This document shows, piece after piece, positions 49,728 to 59,251 of a DNA stretch of 64,000 nt. The first letter of the stretch is position 1. Each line of letters starts with the position of its first letter. Made by a program: the position numbers and the translations under genes. The notes below the pieces were generated by a model. It searched no databases, was not told the origin of the DNA, and was given only the letters and a program-made list of their open reading frames with translations. The DNA lies in assembly GCA_016795565.1 (NCBI GenBank), contig JAEUGW010000032.1:62001-126000 (forward strand), in the 5' to 3' direction. Source of the DNA: Opitutaceae bacterium. Its GTDB lineage: Bacteria; Verrucomicrobiota; Verrucomicrobiia; Opitutales; Opitutaceae.

Positions 49728-50775
49728 GGTTGCGGCGGTGGCGCCGCCAGCCGAAGTAGGCCGCGCTGAGGCCGACGAAAATGGCGCCGTAGGTCGAGGG
49801 CTCGGGAACGCGTTTGTTATAGAGCACGCCGTTGACAGCCGAGAGGTCGATGCCGCCTGTGCCGGTGGCGCCGGAGGTGCTCGTGGAGTAGTAGGTGGCG
49901 TCGGTCCAATCCACCAGATTGCTCATGCTGCCGCCGTTGGTGACATCGCCCGCCATGAGGGAGTAACCGTAAATGGTGGTGCCGGCGGTGATGCCGAGAT
50001 CGGACATCGATATGGTAGCGCCGCCCAGGCCCTGTGTCCCGGTTTCGCTGTTGTCATCCCAGTAAGGCGAGCCGAGGTTGTTGCCGTTGCTGTAACGGAA
50101 GAGGCTGTAAGTGAAATCGGAGGCGACGTTGCTGGTGCCATAGTCGGAGGAAGTCAGGCCAACCAGCACGCCGCCGTAGGCGGTGGGCACTTGGTTGACC
50201 GAGTCCCACCCGGTGATGACCGCGATCTTCACGTTGTCGTGCTGGTTCGCGAGGCCGCGGTCGAAGACCGCGAATGCGGTGGCTATCGTCGTGGTGATGC
50301 CCGTAGCGCTGAACAGAAAGTCGAGACGCTCGATGTCGCCTTCACTGACCCCTGTGCCGTTGGCGAAGGTGTTGTCGGAGCCGCGGAGGATGTTGTTGCC
50401 GAGCAGGAGGGAGCCGTAGCTGGTCGCGTAAGGGGCCTCGAAGTCCGTGGAGGTGCCTTGGTCATACCAGACCGAGGAATTGCTGGCGTTGCCCGCAGTC
50501 GTGTTGCGCCGGATGTAGGCGTTGCTGGCCACGGTGTTCGCGTCGTAGATGTTGCCGGCGGCGTCCTTGAACTCGGTAATGGCGGTGGTCAGGCGGTTGA
50601 AGGTGTCGCCGTTGACGGTCTGGTTGGATTGGTTGGTGTTCGAGGTCGTAATCTGAGTGACGGCGAGTTGGGCGCACAGGGTGGGAGCCAGCAGCAGGGT
50701 GGTCGCAATCGCGAACAGGCTGAGTCCACGCCGGGGCGGGGCGCCGGGCGGCAGCATCGCGGCGTGACGAATCAC
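49708..50775 (-). CDS. PEP-CTERM protein, downstream member of a paralogous pair
   Basis: A 355-residue protein starting at a GTG (50775) that overlaps the stop of the gene before it; an ATG at 50757 is an alternative. It has a signal peptide (SLFAIATTLLLAPTLCAQ) and an Asn/Ser/Thr-rich beta domain with IERLDFLFSATG and LGITAGTTIYGYSLMAGD. The C-terminal sorting signal is VPEPSTYGAIFVGLSAAYFG then WRRHRR. It shares the LGITAGTTIYGYSLMAGD block and sorting signal with its neighbour at 50772, so the two arose by duplication. Its role is unknown; it is probably exported and anchored by an exosortase. It overlaps the convergent ligase gene by 20 bases. Confidence 0.9.
   Translation of the reverse strand: MIRHAAMLPPGAPPRRGLSLFAIATTLLLAPTLCAQLAVTQITTSNTNQSNQTVNGDTFNRLTTAITEFKDAAGNIYDANTVASNAYIRRNTTAGNASNSSVWYDQGTSTDFEAPYATSYGSLLLGNNILRGSDNTFANGTGVSEGDIERLDFLFSATGITTTIATAFAVFDRGLANQHDNVKIAVITGWDSVNQVPTAYGGVLVGLTSSDYGTSNVASDFTYSLFRYSNGNNLGSPYWDDNSETGTQGLGGATISMSDLGITAGTTIYGYSLMAGDVTNGGSMSNLVDWTDATYYSTSTSGATGTGGIDLSAVNGVLYNKRVPEPSTYGAIFVGLSAAYFGWRRHRRNLSAPEA
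49721..49807 (-). repeat. PEP-CTERM sorting-signal DNA, copy 1
   Basis: This 87-base stretch encodes the C-terminal PEPSTYGAIF...WRRHRR signal. It matches 50800-50886 with only about six or seven differences, far closer than the rest of the two genes. It also contains the stop codon of the convergent ligase gene (49725-49727). Confidence 0.75.
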
Positions 50776-51890
50776 GGCTTGCCTGTCAGCGTGACAGGCG
50801 CGCTGAGGTTGCGGCGGTGGCGCCGCCAGCCGAAGAAGGCCGCACTCAGACCGACGAAGATGGCGCCGTAGGTCGAGGGCTCGGGGACCGGGCGGGAGAT
50901 CTGCGCGCCGAAGCCCATGAAGTCCATGTTGCCGTAGCCGACGGGGTCGGTGTTGGTGGGGTAGTAGGTGGTGTTGTTCCAGTCCACGAGGTTGCCGGCC
51001 GTCGAGGGGGTGGTGTCGCCTGCCATCAGGGAGTAGCCGTAGATGGTGGTGCCGGCGGTGATGCCGAGGTCGGAGAAACGGATGAGGATGCCCACCAACT
51101 GCAGTGTGCCGGCGCTGGTCGTGCCGGAAGCGGTGCCCGAGAGGTTGTCGCCGTTGGTGAAAGTGGAGCGCCGGTAAGTGCCCGTCGATCCGCCATTGGG
51201 ATTGTCAATCGGCCCGCCAAAGGAATCGGCCGCGACGAGCAGACCTGTGTTGGCGTAGGTGGTGGGCGTGTTGGAGCCATCCACGCCGGTGTAGGCCGCG
51301 ATGCGGAACCCGTCGCCGAAATTGCCGGTATTCTCGACATCGAAGAAGACCAGGGCGTCGTTGGCCTGCACGGTGTAGCCTCCGGAGAAATAGAAATCGA
51401 TGCGCTCGATATTGCTGTTGGCGGAATCGCTGGGGCCGTTTCCGAAGGGGTTGCGGATGCCGGTGAAGAGGTTGCCGTCGAGAAAGACCTGCTCCAAGCT
51501 GGCTTGGTAGTCGCCGTAGCTGCGATTGCTGCCGTCGGCTTGGTAGATCAAGGTCGAGTTATTCGGGTTATCCACGCCGGACTGGTTGTGGGTGCCGTTG
51601 CCGCTGGAATCGGTGTTGCGGCGGAAATAGACGTTGCTGGCGAGGGGACCGTCGAAGCGGTAGTCTCCGAGGCTGGTGGTGACCGTATTCACCGCACGGT
51701 CCTCGTTGCGGTAGGTGATGCCGCCTTGATTCTGATTTGAATTGTTTACGAGCGAGCCGTAGGCGATGTCGGTCACGGCGGTCTGGGCCTGAACGGATTC
51801 CACAGCCAGTAATCCCCCCACAAAAAACAGGAGCTTGCGCCAGAGCATCGGGCGCGGCTGGATTTGCAGGAGGAGTGAAACAGACTTCAT
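50772..51890 (-). CDS. PEP-CTERM protein, upstream member of a paralogous pair
   Basis: A 372-residue protein beginning MKSVSLLLQIQPRP, with the hydrophobic core of its signal at about residues 17-34 (LWRKLLFFVGGLLAVES) and cleavage near VQAQ. The domain is rich in Asn, Thr and Gly (SNIERIDFYFSGGYTV, RRSTFTNGDNLSG, LGITAGTTIYGYSLMAGD) and ends with VPEPSTYGAIFVGLSAAFFG, WRRHRR. It overlaps the downstream paralogue by 4 bases (translational coupling). It is divergent from the TPR gene at 51943, with a 52-base AT-rich gap. Confidence 0.9.
   Translation of the reverse strand: MKSVSLLLQIQPRPMLWRKLLFFVGGLLAVESVQAQTAVTDIAYGSLVNNSNQNQGGITYRNEDRAVNTVTTSLGDYRFDGPLASNVYFRRNTDSSGNGTHNQSGVDNPNNSTLIYQADGSNRSYGDYQASLEQVFLDGNLFTGIRNPFGNGPSDSANSNIERIDFYFSGGYTVQANDALVFFDVENTGNFGDGFRIAAYTGVDGSNTPTTYANTGLLVAADSFGGPIDNPNGGSTGTYRRSTFTNGDNLSGTASGTTSAGTLQLVGILIRFSDLGITAGTTIYGYSLMAGDTTPSTAGNLVDWNNTTYYPTNTDPVGYGNMDFMGFGAQISRPVPEPSTYGAIFVGLSAAFFGWRRHRRNLSAPVTLTGKP
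50800..50886 (-). repeat. PEP-CTERM sorting-signal DNA, copy 2
   Basis: Copy of the sequence at 49721-49807 encoding the same sorting signal in the upstream paralogue. Recent duplication or gene conversion is likely. Confidence 0.75.
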
Positions 51891-51942
51891 CTAGGATAAA
51901 ATACCTATACGATACCGGGTAATAGGCCAGAGCAATTTCTCC

Positions 51943-53712
51943 GTGAAAAGCGTTTTACAAAAAAGTTTAACCGAGGCTGAAATTGAGGCCAAGCAAGCCA
52001 GCCAGGTTTTATGGAAGAAGCTAAAAATCATAATCTTAGGCCTTTCAGCGGTATTCGTAATGGCCTTGGTCGGATATTACTTAGTTTGGCCGAAAGTCCG
52101 TCTATGGAGGCAGCAAAGAAGCCTTGCTGAGGCGGAAAACTACGAGAAGGCAGGGGATTATCGGCGGGCGCTGTTGATTCTTGAGCAAACGGTTCAGATC
52201 AATCCGCAAAATTGGGAAGCGCGGCGGAGGCTGGCAAATTTTCTGGAGCGGTCGGGCCACCGGCAAGGGTTGGAGGCATGGAAGGAAATCGTGCAGGCCG
52301 AGCCGGCGGAGCCGCGCAACCTGTTGGGGCTGGCCGGAGCCGCGCTGCGTTCCGGGGACATCACTGCGGCCAGACAGGCGTTGGCGCAGCTCCAGCGGAC
52401 GGGTCGGACGGACGCGGCTTATTACCGGCTGTCCTCCGGACTGGCCTTGGTGACCCACGATGTCGGAGCCTTGGAGGCGGCTTTGGCCGAGCTGTCCCGC
52501 CTCGAGCCGATGGATCAGCGCGTGCGGCTCAACTTGGCCACAGTGCGTTTGCAGTCGGCTGATCCAGGCGTCGTCGAGGCCGGACGGACCGCCTTGATCG
52601 CCCTGGCCCGTTCGGGGCCGGTGCGCATTCGCGCGATTGTCGAATTGCTTAACGACATGGCGCGCCGCTGGCCGCAGCCCACGCGGGAGCGTGCCGCCGC
52701 TTTCCAGCAGCTGGCGGCAGAGCTGACCCCGGCGCGGGGCCCGACCTACGATCCGCCCGAGGTCGGTGATCCGGTGGAGCGCTTGGTTTCCTTTGCGATG
52801 CGCCAGCCCGACCCTGAGGCGGAGGATGTTGGCGCCTTGTTGTCCTGGCTGATCCTCAATGGCCGGGCGGCGGCGGGTTTTGAATGGCTCGATCGTCTGC
52901 CGGAGAATATCCGCCACTCCCGCTTGGTGACGGCAACCGCCAGCGAAGCCGCGCTGAAGACGGGGGACTGGCCGCATCTCCGTCAGCTGTTGCTCGACGG
53001 GGCCTGGGGGGCCCAGCCGCCTTTGGCGGTGAACGGTGCCTTTGACGCACGCAGAAACCGCAGCCAGTTGTCGCCGGCGGCCCAGGCCAGCCGATGGGCG
53101 AGCGTCATTGAATCCTGCAAGGCCTCCCTGCCGGCTTTGCGGATGCTGCTGCGCCTGAGTGAGGCTTGGCAGTGGCCTGATGAACAACAGCAGGTGCTGG
53201 AGGCGATCACCCGCGATTTTGCCGGTGAATCCTGGACCTGGCGACGGCTCATCTCCCAAGCCCTGGTGCGGGGTGAGACCGAGGAACTCTGGCAGGTTTA
53301 CCAGCGCTGGAGCCGGGCCGCACCCGGTGACACCACGGTGCAGATCGAGGCGGCGATCATGGGCCATCTGCTGCAGAAAAGCGGGGCGCCATCCTCCTCA
53401 TCGACGAGCGCCTGGGTGCAACGTCAACCGGCCGCGCCCGGCGCGGTCGTGGCGCATGCCCTGGCGTTATGGCGCGGTCAGCGACTGGCCGAGGCCCTGG
53501 CCTTGCTGGGCACGTTGCGGGCAGAGGCTTTTGCCGAGCCGCGCTATGCCCTCGCTTATGGCCTGATGCTGTCCGAGGCGGGTCGGGCCCGGGAAAGCGA
53601 GCCGCTGCTCAACCGGGCCTCCGCCGAGCGGATGTTGCCCGATGAGATGCTGCTGATCGAGCAGGCCCGGGCGCGCAATCAACCCCGGCTGTCGGGGTCG
53701 CGCCAGCCGTAG
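51943..53712 (+). CDS. Membrane-anchored TPR protein
   Basis: A 589-residue protein starting at GTG 51943 (KSVLQKSLTEAEIEAK); no nearby ATG fits. One transmembrane helix (IIILGLSAVFVMALVGYYLVW, about 29-49) precedes a long helical solenoid with TPR-like units (AENYEKAGDYRRALLILEQTVQINPQNWEARRRLANFLERSG at about 63-104, then others to the end). Such proteins often scaffold polysaccharide or protein export. The first about 60 codons are AT-rich compared with the rest. Its divergence from two PEP-CTERM genes hints at a link to surface display (inference). Confidence 0.85.
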   Translation: MKSVLQKSLTEAEIEAKQASQVLWKKLKIIILGLSAVFVMALVGYYLVWPKVRLWRQQRSLAEAENYEKAGDYRRALLILEQTVQINPQNWEARRRLANFLERSGHRQGLEAWKEIVQAEPAEPRNLLGLAGAALRSGDITAARQALAQLQRTGRTDAAYYRLSSGLALVTHDVGALEAALAELSRLEPMDQRVRLNLATVRLQSADPGVVEAGRTALIALARSGPVRIRAIVELLNDMARRWPQPTRERAAAFQQLAAELTPARGPTYDPPEVGDPVERLVSFAMRQPDPEAEDVGALLSWLILNGRAAAGFEWLDRLPENIRHSRLVTATASEAALKTGDWPHLRQLLLDGAWGAQPPLAVNGAFDARRNRSQLSPAAQASRWASVIESCKASLPALRMLLRLSEAWQWPDEQQQVLEAITRDFAGESWTWRRLISQALVRGETEELWQVYQRWSRAAPGDTTVQIEAAIMGHLLQKSGAPSSSSTSAWVQRQPAAPGAVVAHALALWRGQRLAEALALLGTLRAEAFAEPRYALAYGLMLSEAGRARESEPLLNRASAERMLPDEMLLIEQARARNQPRLSGSRQP

Positions 53713-53723
53713 GGCGGGCTGGC
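53702..53723 (+). repeat. Hairpin spanning the TPR gene stop codon
   Basis: GCCAGCC (53702-53708) and GGCTGGC (53717-53723) form a 7-bp stem whose loop holds the stop codon. No T tract follows. A role in transcript ending is possible. Confidence 0.4.
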
Positions 53724-53872
53724 TGTGGTGGCGTCGGCCTTCTCGATTGATTTAGGTTCGCTAATTTTTCGTCTGGCCGGATTGGCGCGGCCTTTACATT
53801 GCTTGGGGGCATTGGTTTATCTGTCTCCGTCAGGCCGCCCGCACCACCGCCCCGCATCCCCGTATTTCCGCG

Positions 53873-54571
53873 ATGAATCTGCTCGGTTCACTATTTAAGT
53901 CGTCCATTGGCAAAAAAATCCTGATGGCCCTCACCGGGCTGGTGCTGTTCGGCTTCGTCACCGGCCACCTCGTCGGCAACCTGCAGATTTTCCTGCCGCC
54001 CGCCAAGATCAACGCCTACGCCCACATGCTCGAGTCGCTCGGGGCCGGGCTGTGGCTCATCCGCGGCTTCCTACTCCTCTGTCTGGTCATCCATGTGTGG
54101 CTGGCCATCCAGCTCACCCTCGAAAACCGCGCCGCCCGGCCGCAGGCCTATGGCGCCGAGCACGTCATCCGCGCCACCCTGGCCTCGCGCGTCATGGCCC
54201 GCACGGGCATAGTCGTGCTGGCCTTTGTGCCGTTCCATCTCGCCCATTACACGCTGCGCGTCGGCTCGCCCGGATGGAGCGAGCACACGTTCCGGCTCAC
54301 CGACGGCACGCTGGTGCGCGACGTCCACACCATGATGGTGCAGGGCTTCAGCAACTGGCTGGTCTCGGGCTTCTACGTGATCGCCGTCGGTGTCCTGGCC
54401 TACCACCTCAGCCACGGCATCGTCAGCGCGGTTCAGACCCTCGGCCTGAAAAACGAGAAATGGGCCGGCCAGGTCGAGCGCTTTGCCGCCGCTTACTGCT
54501 GGCTGTATTTCCTCCTTAACGCGGCCATCCCGCTCGCCGTGCTCGGCGGCTTCGTGAAACTCGCCGCCTGA
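53873..54571 (+). CDS. sdhC: Succinate dehydrogenase cytochrome b subunit (b558 type)
   Basis: A 232-residue membrane protein with about five helices. [32 protein letters not shown] (about 8-40), [17 protein letters not shown] (about 66-82) and [15 protein letters not shown] (about 180-195) carry the histidines expected to bind two haems. It is the single-subunit anchor type found with menaquinone-linked succinate dehydrogenase/fumarate reductase. It anchors SdhA and SdhB, whose genes follow 10 and then 16 bases apart. Confidence 0.95.
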   Translation: MNLLGSLFKSSIGKKILMALTGLVLFGFVTGHLVGNLQIFLPPAKINAYAHMLESLGAGLWLIRGFLLLCLVIHVWLAIQLTLENRAARPQAYGAEHVIRATLASRVMARTGIVVLAFVPFHLAHYTLRVGSPGWSEHTFRLTDGTLVRDVHTMMVQGFSNWLVSGFYVIAVGVLAYHLSHGIVSAVQTLGLKNEKWAGQVERFAAAYCWLYFLLNAAIPLAVLGGFVKLAA

Positions 54572-54581
54572 CCCTTCCGCC

Positions 54582-56504
54582 ATGGCCAAACTCGAATCCA
54601 AGGTTCCCTCCGGCCCGCTCGCCGAAAAATGGCGCAAGCACAAGACGGAGATCAAGCTCGTCAATCCGGCCAACAAGCGGAAATACGAGGTCATCGTCGT
54701 CGGGGCCGGCCTCGCCGGTTCCTCCTGCGCCGCCACGCTCGCCGAGCTCGGTTACAAGGTGAAGAACTTCGTCTTCCACGACAGCCCGCGCCGCGCCCAC
54801 TCCATCGCCGCCCAGGGCGGCATCAACGCCGCCAAGAACTACCAGAACGACGGCGACTCGGTTCACCGGCTCTATTACGACACGCTGAAAGGCGGCGACT
54901 ACCGCGCCCGCGAGGCCAATGTCCACCGCCTCGCCGAAGTCTCGGTCAACATCATCGACCAGTGCGCCGCGCAGGGCGTGCCCTTCGCCCGCGAATACGG
55001 CGGCCTGCTCGCCAACCGCTCCTTCGGCGGCGCACAGGTTTCGCGCACCTTCTACGCCCGCGGCCAGACCGGCCAGCAACTCCTCCTCGGCGCCTACAGC
55101 GCACTGTCCCGCAAGGTCGGCGACGGGGGTGTCCAGCTGCACACCAACTCCGAGATGCTCGACCTCGTCCTCGTTGACGGCCAGGCCAAGGGCATCATCG
55201 TCCGCGATCTCATCACGGGCGCGGTCACGCGTCACAGTGCCGACGCCGTCGTGCTCGCCACCGGCGGCTACGGCAACGTCTTCAATCTCTCGACCTACGC
55301 CCGCCAGTCCAACGCCACCGCCATCTGGCGCGCCTACAAGCGCGGCGCCTGCCTCGCTAATCCCTGCTACACGCAGATCCACCCGACCTGCATCCCCGTG
55401 AGCGGCGACTACCAGTCGAAACTCACCCTCATGTCGGAGTCGCTCCGCAACGACGGCCGCATCTGGGTGCCGAAACGCAAGGAAGACCGCCTCAAGAAGC
55501 CCGCCGACATCGCCGAGGCCGACCGCGATTACTATCTCGAGCGCATCTACCCGAGCTTCGGCAATCTCTGCCCGCGCGACGTCGCCTCCCGCGCCGCCAA
55601 GCGCATGTGTGACGAGGGCCGCGGCGTCGGTGAATCCGGCCTCGGCGTCTACCTTGATTTCTCCGACGCCATCAACCGCCTCGGCGAGCCCGCCGTGCGC
55701 GAGCGTTACGGCAACCTCTTCGACATCTACCACGAGATCACCGCCGAGAGCGCCTACCAAACGCCGATGCGCATCTTCCCGGCCGTGCACTACACGATGG
55801 GCGGCCTGTGGGTGGACTACAACCTGATGTCCAACATCCCCGGCCTCTTCGTGCTCGGCGAAGCGAATTTCTCCGACCACGGCGCCAACCGCCTCGGTGC
55901 CTCCGCCCTCATGCAGGGCCTGGCCGACGGTTATTTTGTCATCCCCTACACCATCGGGGACTACCTCGCCGGTCAGAAGCCCGGTTCGCGTCCCGCGACC
56001 GACCGTCCCGAGTTCAAGCAGGCCGAGGACAACGTCACCGGCATGACGAAGCGCTTCCTGGAGAACAAGGGCAGCCAGCCGGTCAGCCATTTCCACAAGC
56101 GCCTCGGCAAGATCATGTGGGAACACTGCGGGATGGCGCGCACCAAGGAAGGCCTCGAGGCCGCCCTGCAGAAGATCCCCGCGCTGAAGGAGGAATTCAA
56201 CGCCACCGTCCGGGTGCCCGGCTCCGCCGACACGCTCAACCAGTCGCTCGAGCAGGCCGGCCGCGTGGCCGACTTCATCGAGCTCGGCGAGCTGCTCTGC
56301 CGCGACGCCCTCACCCGCGAGGAAAGCTGCGGCGGCCACTTCCGCGAGGAACACCAGTGGCCGGACGGCGAGTGCAAGCGCGACGACGAGAAATTTGGCC
56401 ACGTCGCCGCTTGGGAATATCAGGGCGAGGGCAAGGCCCCGCTGCGCAACACCGAGCCGCTCAACTACGAGTTCACCAAGATGAGCGTGCGCTCCTACAA
56501 ATAA
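54582..56504 (+). CDS. sdhA: Succinate dehydrogenase/fumarate reductase flavoprotein subunit
   Basis: A 640-residue flavoprotein. The FAD-binding Rossmann motif is [21 protein letters not shown] (about 33-53). [18 protein letters not shown] holds the His that covalently binds FAD. HPTCIP (near residue 267) and [11 protein letters not shown] (near 405) are active-site segments. [13 protein letters not shown] near the C-terminus is typical of the b558-linked group. It oxidises succinate to fumarate in the TCA cycle, or the reverse under anaerobic conditions. Confidence 0.97.
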   Translation: MAKLESKVPSGPLAEKWRKHKTEIKLVNPANKRKYEVIVVGAGLAGSSCAATLAELGYKVKNFVFHDSPRRAHSIAAQGGINAAKNYQNDGDSVHRLYYDTLKGGDYRAREANVHRLAEVSVNIIDQCAAQGVPFAREYGGLLANRSFGGAQVSRTFYARGQTGQQLLLGAYSALSRKVGDGGVQLHTNSEMLDLVLVDGQAKGIIVRDLITGAVTRHSADAVVLATGGYGNVFNLSTYARQSNATAIWRAYKRGACLANPCYTQIHPTCIPVSGDYQSKLTLMSESLRNDGRIWVPKRKEDRLKKPADIAEADRDYYLERIYPSFGNLCPRDVASRAAKRMCDEGRGVGESGLGVYLDFSDAINRLGEPAVRERYGNLFDIYHEITAESAYQTPMRIFPAVHYTMGGLWVDYNLMSNIPGLFVLGEANFSDHGANRLGASALMQGLADGYFVIPYTIGDYLAGQKPGSRPATDRPEFKQAEDNVTGMTKRFLENKGSQPVSHFHKRLGKIMWEHCGMARTKEGLEAALQKIPALKEEFNATVRVPGSADTLNQSLEQAGRVADFIELGELLCRDALTREESCGGHFREEHQWPDGECKRDDEKFGHVAAWEYQGEGKAPLRNTEPLNYEFTKMSVRSYK

Positions 56505-56520
56505 CCGCGAGGTCCCCATC

Positions 56521-57336
56521 ATGGTCGCCGAAACACCTTCCAAGAAACTCTTCTCCGTCACGCTGCGCATCTGGCGCCAGGCCGGCCCGTCCGCTCCCGG
56601 CCGGTTCGTTGACTACCCGGCGAAGGACGTGAACCCGGACATGTCCTTCCTCGAGTTGCTCGACGTCGTGAACGACGGAATCACCCTGAAGGGCGACGAA
56701 CCGGTCGCGTTTGCGCACGACTGCCGCGAGGGCATCTGCGGCACCTGCTCCTGCACCATCAACGGCAAGCCCCACGGCCCGGGCAAGGGCATCGCCACCT
56801 GCCAGCTCTACATGCGCAGCTTTCAGGACGGGGACACGATTGTCGTCGAGCCCTTCCGAGCCAAGGCCTTCCCGATCCAGAAGGACCTCGTCACCGACCG
56901 CGCCGCCTTTGACAAGATCCAGCAGGCCGGCGGCTTCATCTCCGTCCGCACCGGCGCGGCCCCCGACGCCAACAGCATCCCGGTGCCGAAGGAGGACGCC
57001 GACCTCGCGATGGACGCCGCGACCTGCATCGGCTGCGGCGCGTGCGTCGCCGCGTGCAAGAATGCCAGCGCGATGCTTTTCGTGGCGGCCAAGGTCTCGC
57101 ACCTCGGGCTCATGCCGCAGGGTCAGCCCGAGCGCGACAAGCGCGTGCTCGCGATGGTGCAGACCATGGACGAGGCCGGCTTCGGCAACTGCACCAACCA
57201 ATATGAGTGCAGTGCCGTCTGCCCGAAACTCATCTCGCACGACTTCATCGCCCGCATGAACCGCGATTATGTCGCGGCCATTTTCAAGTCCCGCTTCAAG
57301 CCGGCTTCGAATGCGGCGGCCGGCGGCGCGGGCTGA
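56521..57336 (+). CDS. sdhB: Succinate dehydrogenase/fumarate reductase iron-sulfur subunit
   Basis: A 271-residue protein with three clusters. The [2Fe-2S] site is [12 protein letters not shown] plus a later Cys in IATCQLYM (about 64-98). The [4Fe-4S] site is [13 protein letters not shown] (about 170-182), and the remaining Cys in [17 protein letters not shown] (about 222-240) bind the other cluster. It passes electrons from SdhA to SdhC. It is the third gene of the sdhCAB operon. Confidence 0.97.
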   Translation: MVAETPSKKLFSVTLRIWRQAGPSAPGRFVDYPAKDVNPDMSFLELLDVVNDGITLKGDEPVAFAHDCREGICGTCSCTINGKPHGPGKGIATCQLYMRSFQDGDTIVVEPFRAKAFPIQKDLVTDRAAFDKIQQAGGFISVRTGAAPDANSIPVPKEDADLAMDAATCIGCGACVAACKNASAMLFVAAKVSHLGLMPQGQPERDKRVLAMVQTMDEAGFGNCTNQYECSAVCPKLISHDFIARMNRDYVAAIFKSRFKPASNAAAGGAG

Positions 57337-57452
57337 GCGTCGCGTCGGGTTCATGGGAGGCTGGTTCGCGACCGGCCCGGCCGCAGCCACTTGCACGATT
57401 CTGCAACTCCGGCGCGGCCGCCGTGTTTTTATGGCATCAACCAACCGATCCC

Positions 57453-57695
57453 ATGAAAACCGCTCTTATCTCCGTTCTCACCGCGACCCTCCTGGGCTTC
57501 GCGTCGCTCGCGAGCGGTCGTCACTTTGACGCCGCCGACTTCACCGCCATCATGTTCACCACCGGACTCGTGGCCTGGACGATCGGGCAATACAGCCGCG
57601 CGCCGCGTGCGCTGTCGCTGGCCCGTCCGATTCGTCTGCCGATCCAGGCGGGCCTTCCTGCCGCCAAGGCTCCCGCCATCCGGCTGGTCGCGTAA
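57453..57695 (+). CDS. Small membrane protein, unknown
   Basis: An 80-residue protein starting MKTALISVLTATLLGFASL, with two hydrophobic stretches (about 4-20 and 30-45, FTAIMFTTGLVAWTIGQYS) and a basic, proline-rich tail. No family recognised. It lies 116 bases after sdhB on the same strand and could be a late member of that transcript. The open frame continues upstream but overlaps sdhB in another frame, so the ATG at 57453 is preferred. Confidence 0.6.
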   Translation: MKTALISVLTATLLGFASLASGRHFDAADFTAIMFTTGLVAWTIGQYSRAPRALSLARPIRLPIQAGLPAAKAPAIRLVA

Positions 57696-57707
57696 TAGGC
57701 TGGATCT

Positions 57708-58166
57708 CTACTTGGCCGTGACTGGCAGCGTGCCGGTCGCCTTGAGGGTGCTCTTGTCGGTCGTGTCGCCGTAAAGGCGGATCAGGATGGAGGACTCGAC
57801 CTGATAGCTGGCGGTTCCCGCCGCCACGGCACTGGCCAGCGCATGCTCGGCGGAGGTCCCGGCGAGGATCAGCAGGGAAGTCCGGTCCACCCGGCTTTGC
57901 GCCGGCACCGCCAGCGGCTCCTTGTCGTTCGCGGTGCCGACCACCACGCCGTTGAGCTGCACCTTGTGGCTGCTCTGGGCCACCAGATAGGGGACGATAT
58001 TGGGGTTCACCACGCGCCAGGAAAGGCTGGTCGTGCCGTCGCTGGCCCGGGCGATGCCCGTGAGCTCAACCTGCAAACCGACCGTGGTGGTGTTGCTGCT
58101 GCCGCAGCCGCTCGAGAATACCGCAAACCAGGCGGCCAGAAAAAGTGGGGCTAGGAATTTCTTCAT
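57708..58166 (-). CDS. Lipoprotein with LEA/WHy-like domain
   Basis: A 152-residue protein with a lipoprotein signal: MKKFLAPLFLAAWFAVFSSGC, with lipobox FSSGC and the modified Cys at about residue 21. The mature part, VGLQVELTGIARASDGTTSLSWRVVNPNIVPYLVAQSSHKVQLNG, has the NPN-type turn and beta-rich pattern of LEA_2/water-stress (WHy) domains. It may have a protective or structural role in the envelope; evidence is limited to fold resemblance. It converges with the small gene at 57453. Confidence 0.78.
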   Translation of the reverse strand: MKKFLAPLFLAAWFAVFSSGCGSSNTTTVGLQVELTGIARASDGTTSLSWRVVNPNIVPYLVAQSSHKVQLNGVVVGTANDKEPLAVPAQSRVDRTSLLILAGTSAEHALASAVAAGTASYQVESSILIRLYGDTTDKSTLKATGTLPVTAK

Positions 58167-58204
58167 CGGCCCAGTTATTGCGGTCCCCGCAGCGGGCGGC
58201 AAGG

Positions 58205-58828
58205 CTACTCGTCTTTGGCCGGCGCTTTCTTTTGATCCTTGCCGCCACCGATCCCGAACTGGGCCATGAGCCCGACGGCAGCCAGCGCCAGGATGGCGGG
58301 AAGCATCCAGGCATTGCTGGCGATCAACGTGGGCAACTGGTCCGGTTGTCGGAAATAATACAGCCAGTCGATCGAGTGGGTGAAGTAGGCAAGCGCGACG
58401 ACGCTGCGGAACGCCCCCAGCAGCGCCGTGGAAAGCATGATGAGCACCCGTTGCAGCTTCACGGCGAGAAAACCGCCGCAGACACCCAGCACCAGACCGC
58501 TCAGCAGCGCGACCATGGGGTGGAAATTAGCCAGCAGCAGGATGCCCAGCGTCGCGCCAAAGCCAAATCCGGCCACGAACACCGCGCCGATATAAAGCAG
58601 GAACGCCAGGCCGGCTCCGAGCACGCCCCCGGCCAGCAGGCTGAGCATCACGCCTCCCGGTCCGAGCGCCAGGGCCGTGGCGGCGGCGTGGGCGGCCACC
58701 GCGCCGAGCAGGCCGCCGACCGCGGCCAAGGTGATCTTGAAGACCCGGTAGCCAAAAAAACAGTCCAGCAGGCCCCAGGAGATGGCGGCGACGGAAAGCC
58801 ACGGATAAAGCTCGGCACTGGGTTGCAC
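58205..58828 (-). CDS. DUF4203-like polytopic membrane protein
   Basis: A 207-residue protein starting at GTG 58828 (QPSAELYPWLSVAAISW). Six or seven hydrophobic segments rich in Gly and Ala are visible (FGYRVFKITLAAVGGLLGAVAA, LSLLAGGVLGAGLAFLLYIGAVFVAGFGFGATLG). The charged tail is GGGKDQKKAPAKDE. It resembles the DUF4203/TM7S3 group of unknown function. It lies upstream of the lipoprotein gene on the same strand, with 38 bases between. Confidence 0.75.
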   Translation of the reverse strand: MQPSAELYPWLSVAAISWGLLDCFFGYRVFKITLAAVGGLLGAVAAHAAATALALGPGGVMLSLLAGGVLGAGLAFLLYIGAVFVAGFGFGATLGILLLANFHPMVALLSGLVLGVCGGFLAVKLQRVLIMLSTALLGAFRSVVALAYFTHSIDWLYYFRQPDQLPTLIASNAWMLPAILALAAVGLMAQFGIGGGKDQKKAPAKDE

Positions 58829-58908
58829 GGTCCGGCACTAAGCCACGCCGTCGGCCGGCCGGTCAATCCGGTTCGCCGGCCCGTCGGCCGGCAACGACAA
58901 CCCGCTGC

Positions 58909-59172
58909 TCAGAACAGCATCACGGCCCGCGCACTTTCCATCACGATCCAGGCGACACCGAACGCGGTGGCCCACAGAAACAGGCCCTTCGCGAGACGGC
59001 GGCGGCGCAGGCTGCGCTCATACCGGTCCACGTTGTGCGTCCGGTAGCCGCTGGCCTCCAGATAACACGCGAACTGGGCCTGCTTGCTCCGGGTCGTCCG
59101 CAGGCGCCGGTCGCTCCGCATGCCGAAGGCAATCGGCAGTTGGTTGAGCAGGTGGCGCCAGCGGTAGGACAT
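58909..59172 (-). CDS. Small protein with C-terminal membrane helix
   Basis: An 87-residue protein, MSYRWRHLLNQLPIAFGM at the start. It is very basic in the middle (RSDRRLRTTRSKQ, RYERSLRRRRLAKG) and ends in one hydrophobic helix (LFLWATAFGVAWIVMESA). No family recognised. It is divergent from lysA with 79 bases between starts. Confidence 0.5.
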   Translation of the reverse strand: MSYRWRHLLNQLPIAFGMRSDRRLRTTRSKQAQFACYLEASGYRTHNVDRYERSLRRRRLAKGLFLWATAFGVAWIVMESARAVMLF

Positions 59173-59251
59173 GTCCCGAGCCTCCGGGAAAATAGCTCTT
59201 CCGTTCAAGGGGATTCTGGCTATCTGGGTTCCTTTCACGCTCACTTTACCC

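Noticed and set aside
54516..56570. A 684-codon minus-strand open frame opposite sdhA
   Set aside because: It is a shadow of the flavoprotein gene; the sequence is low-complexity Ala/Val/Glu-rich.
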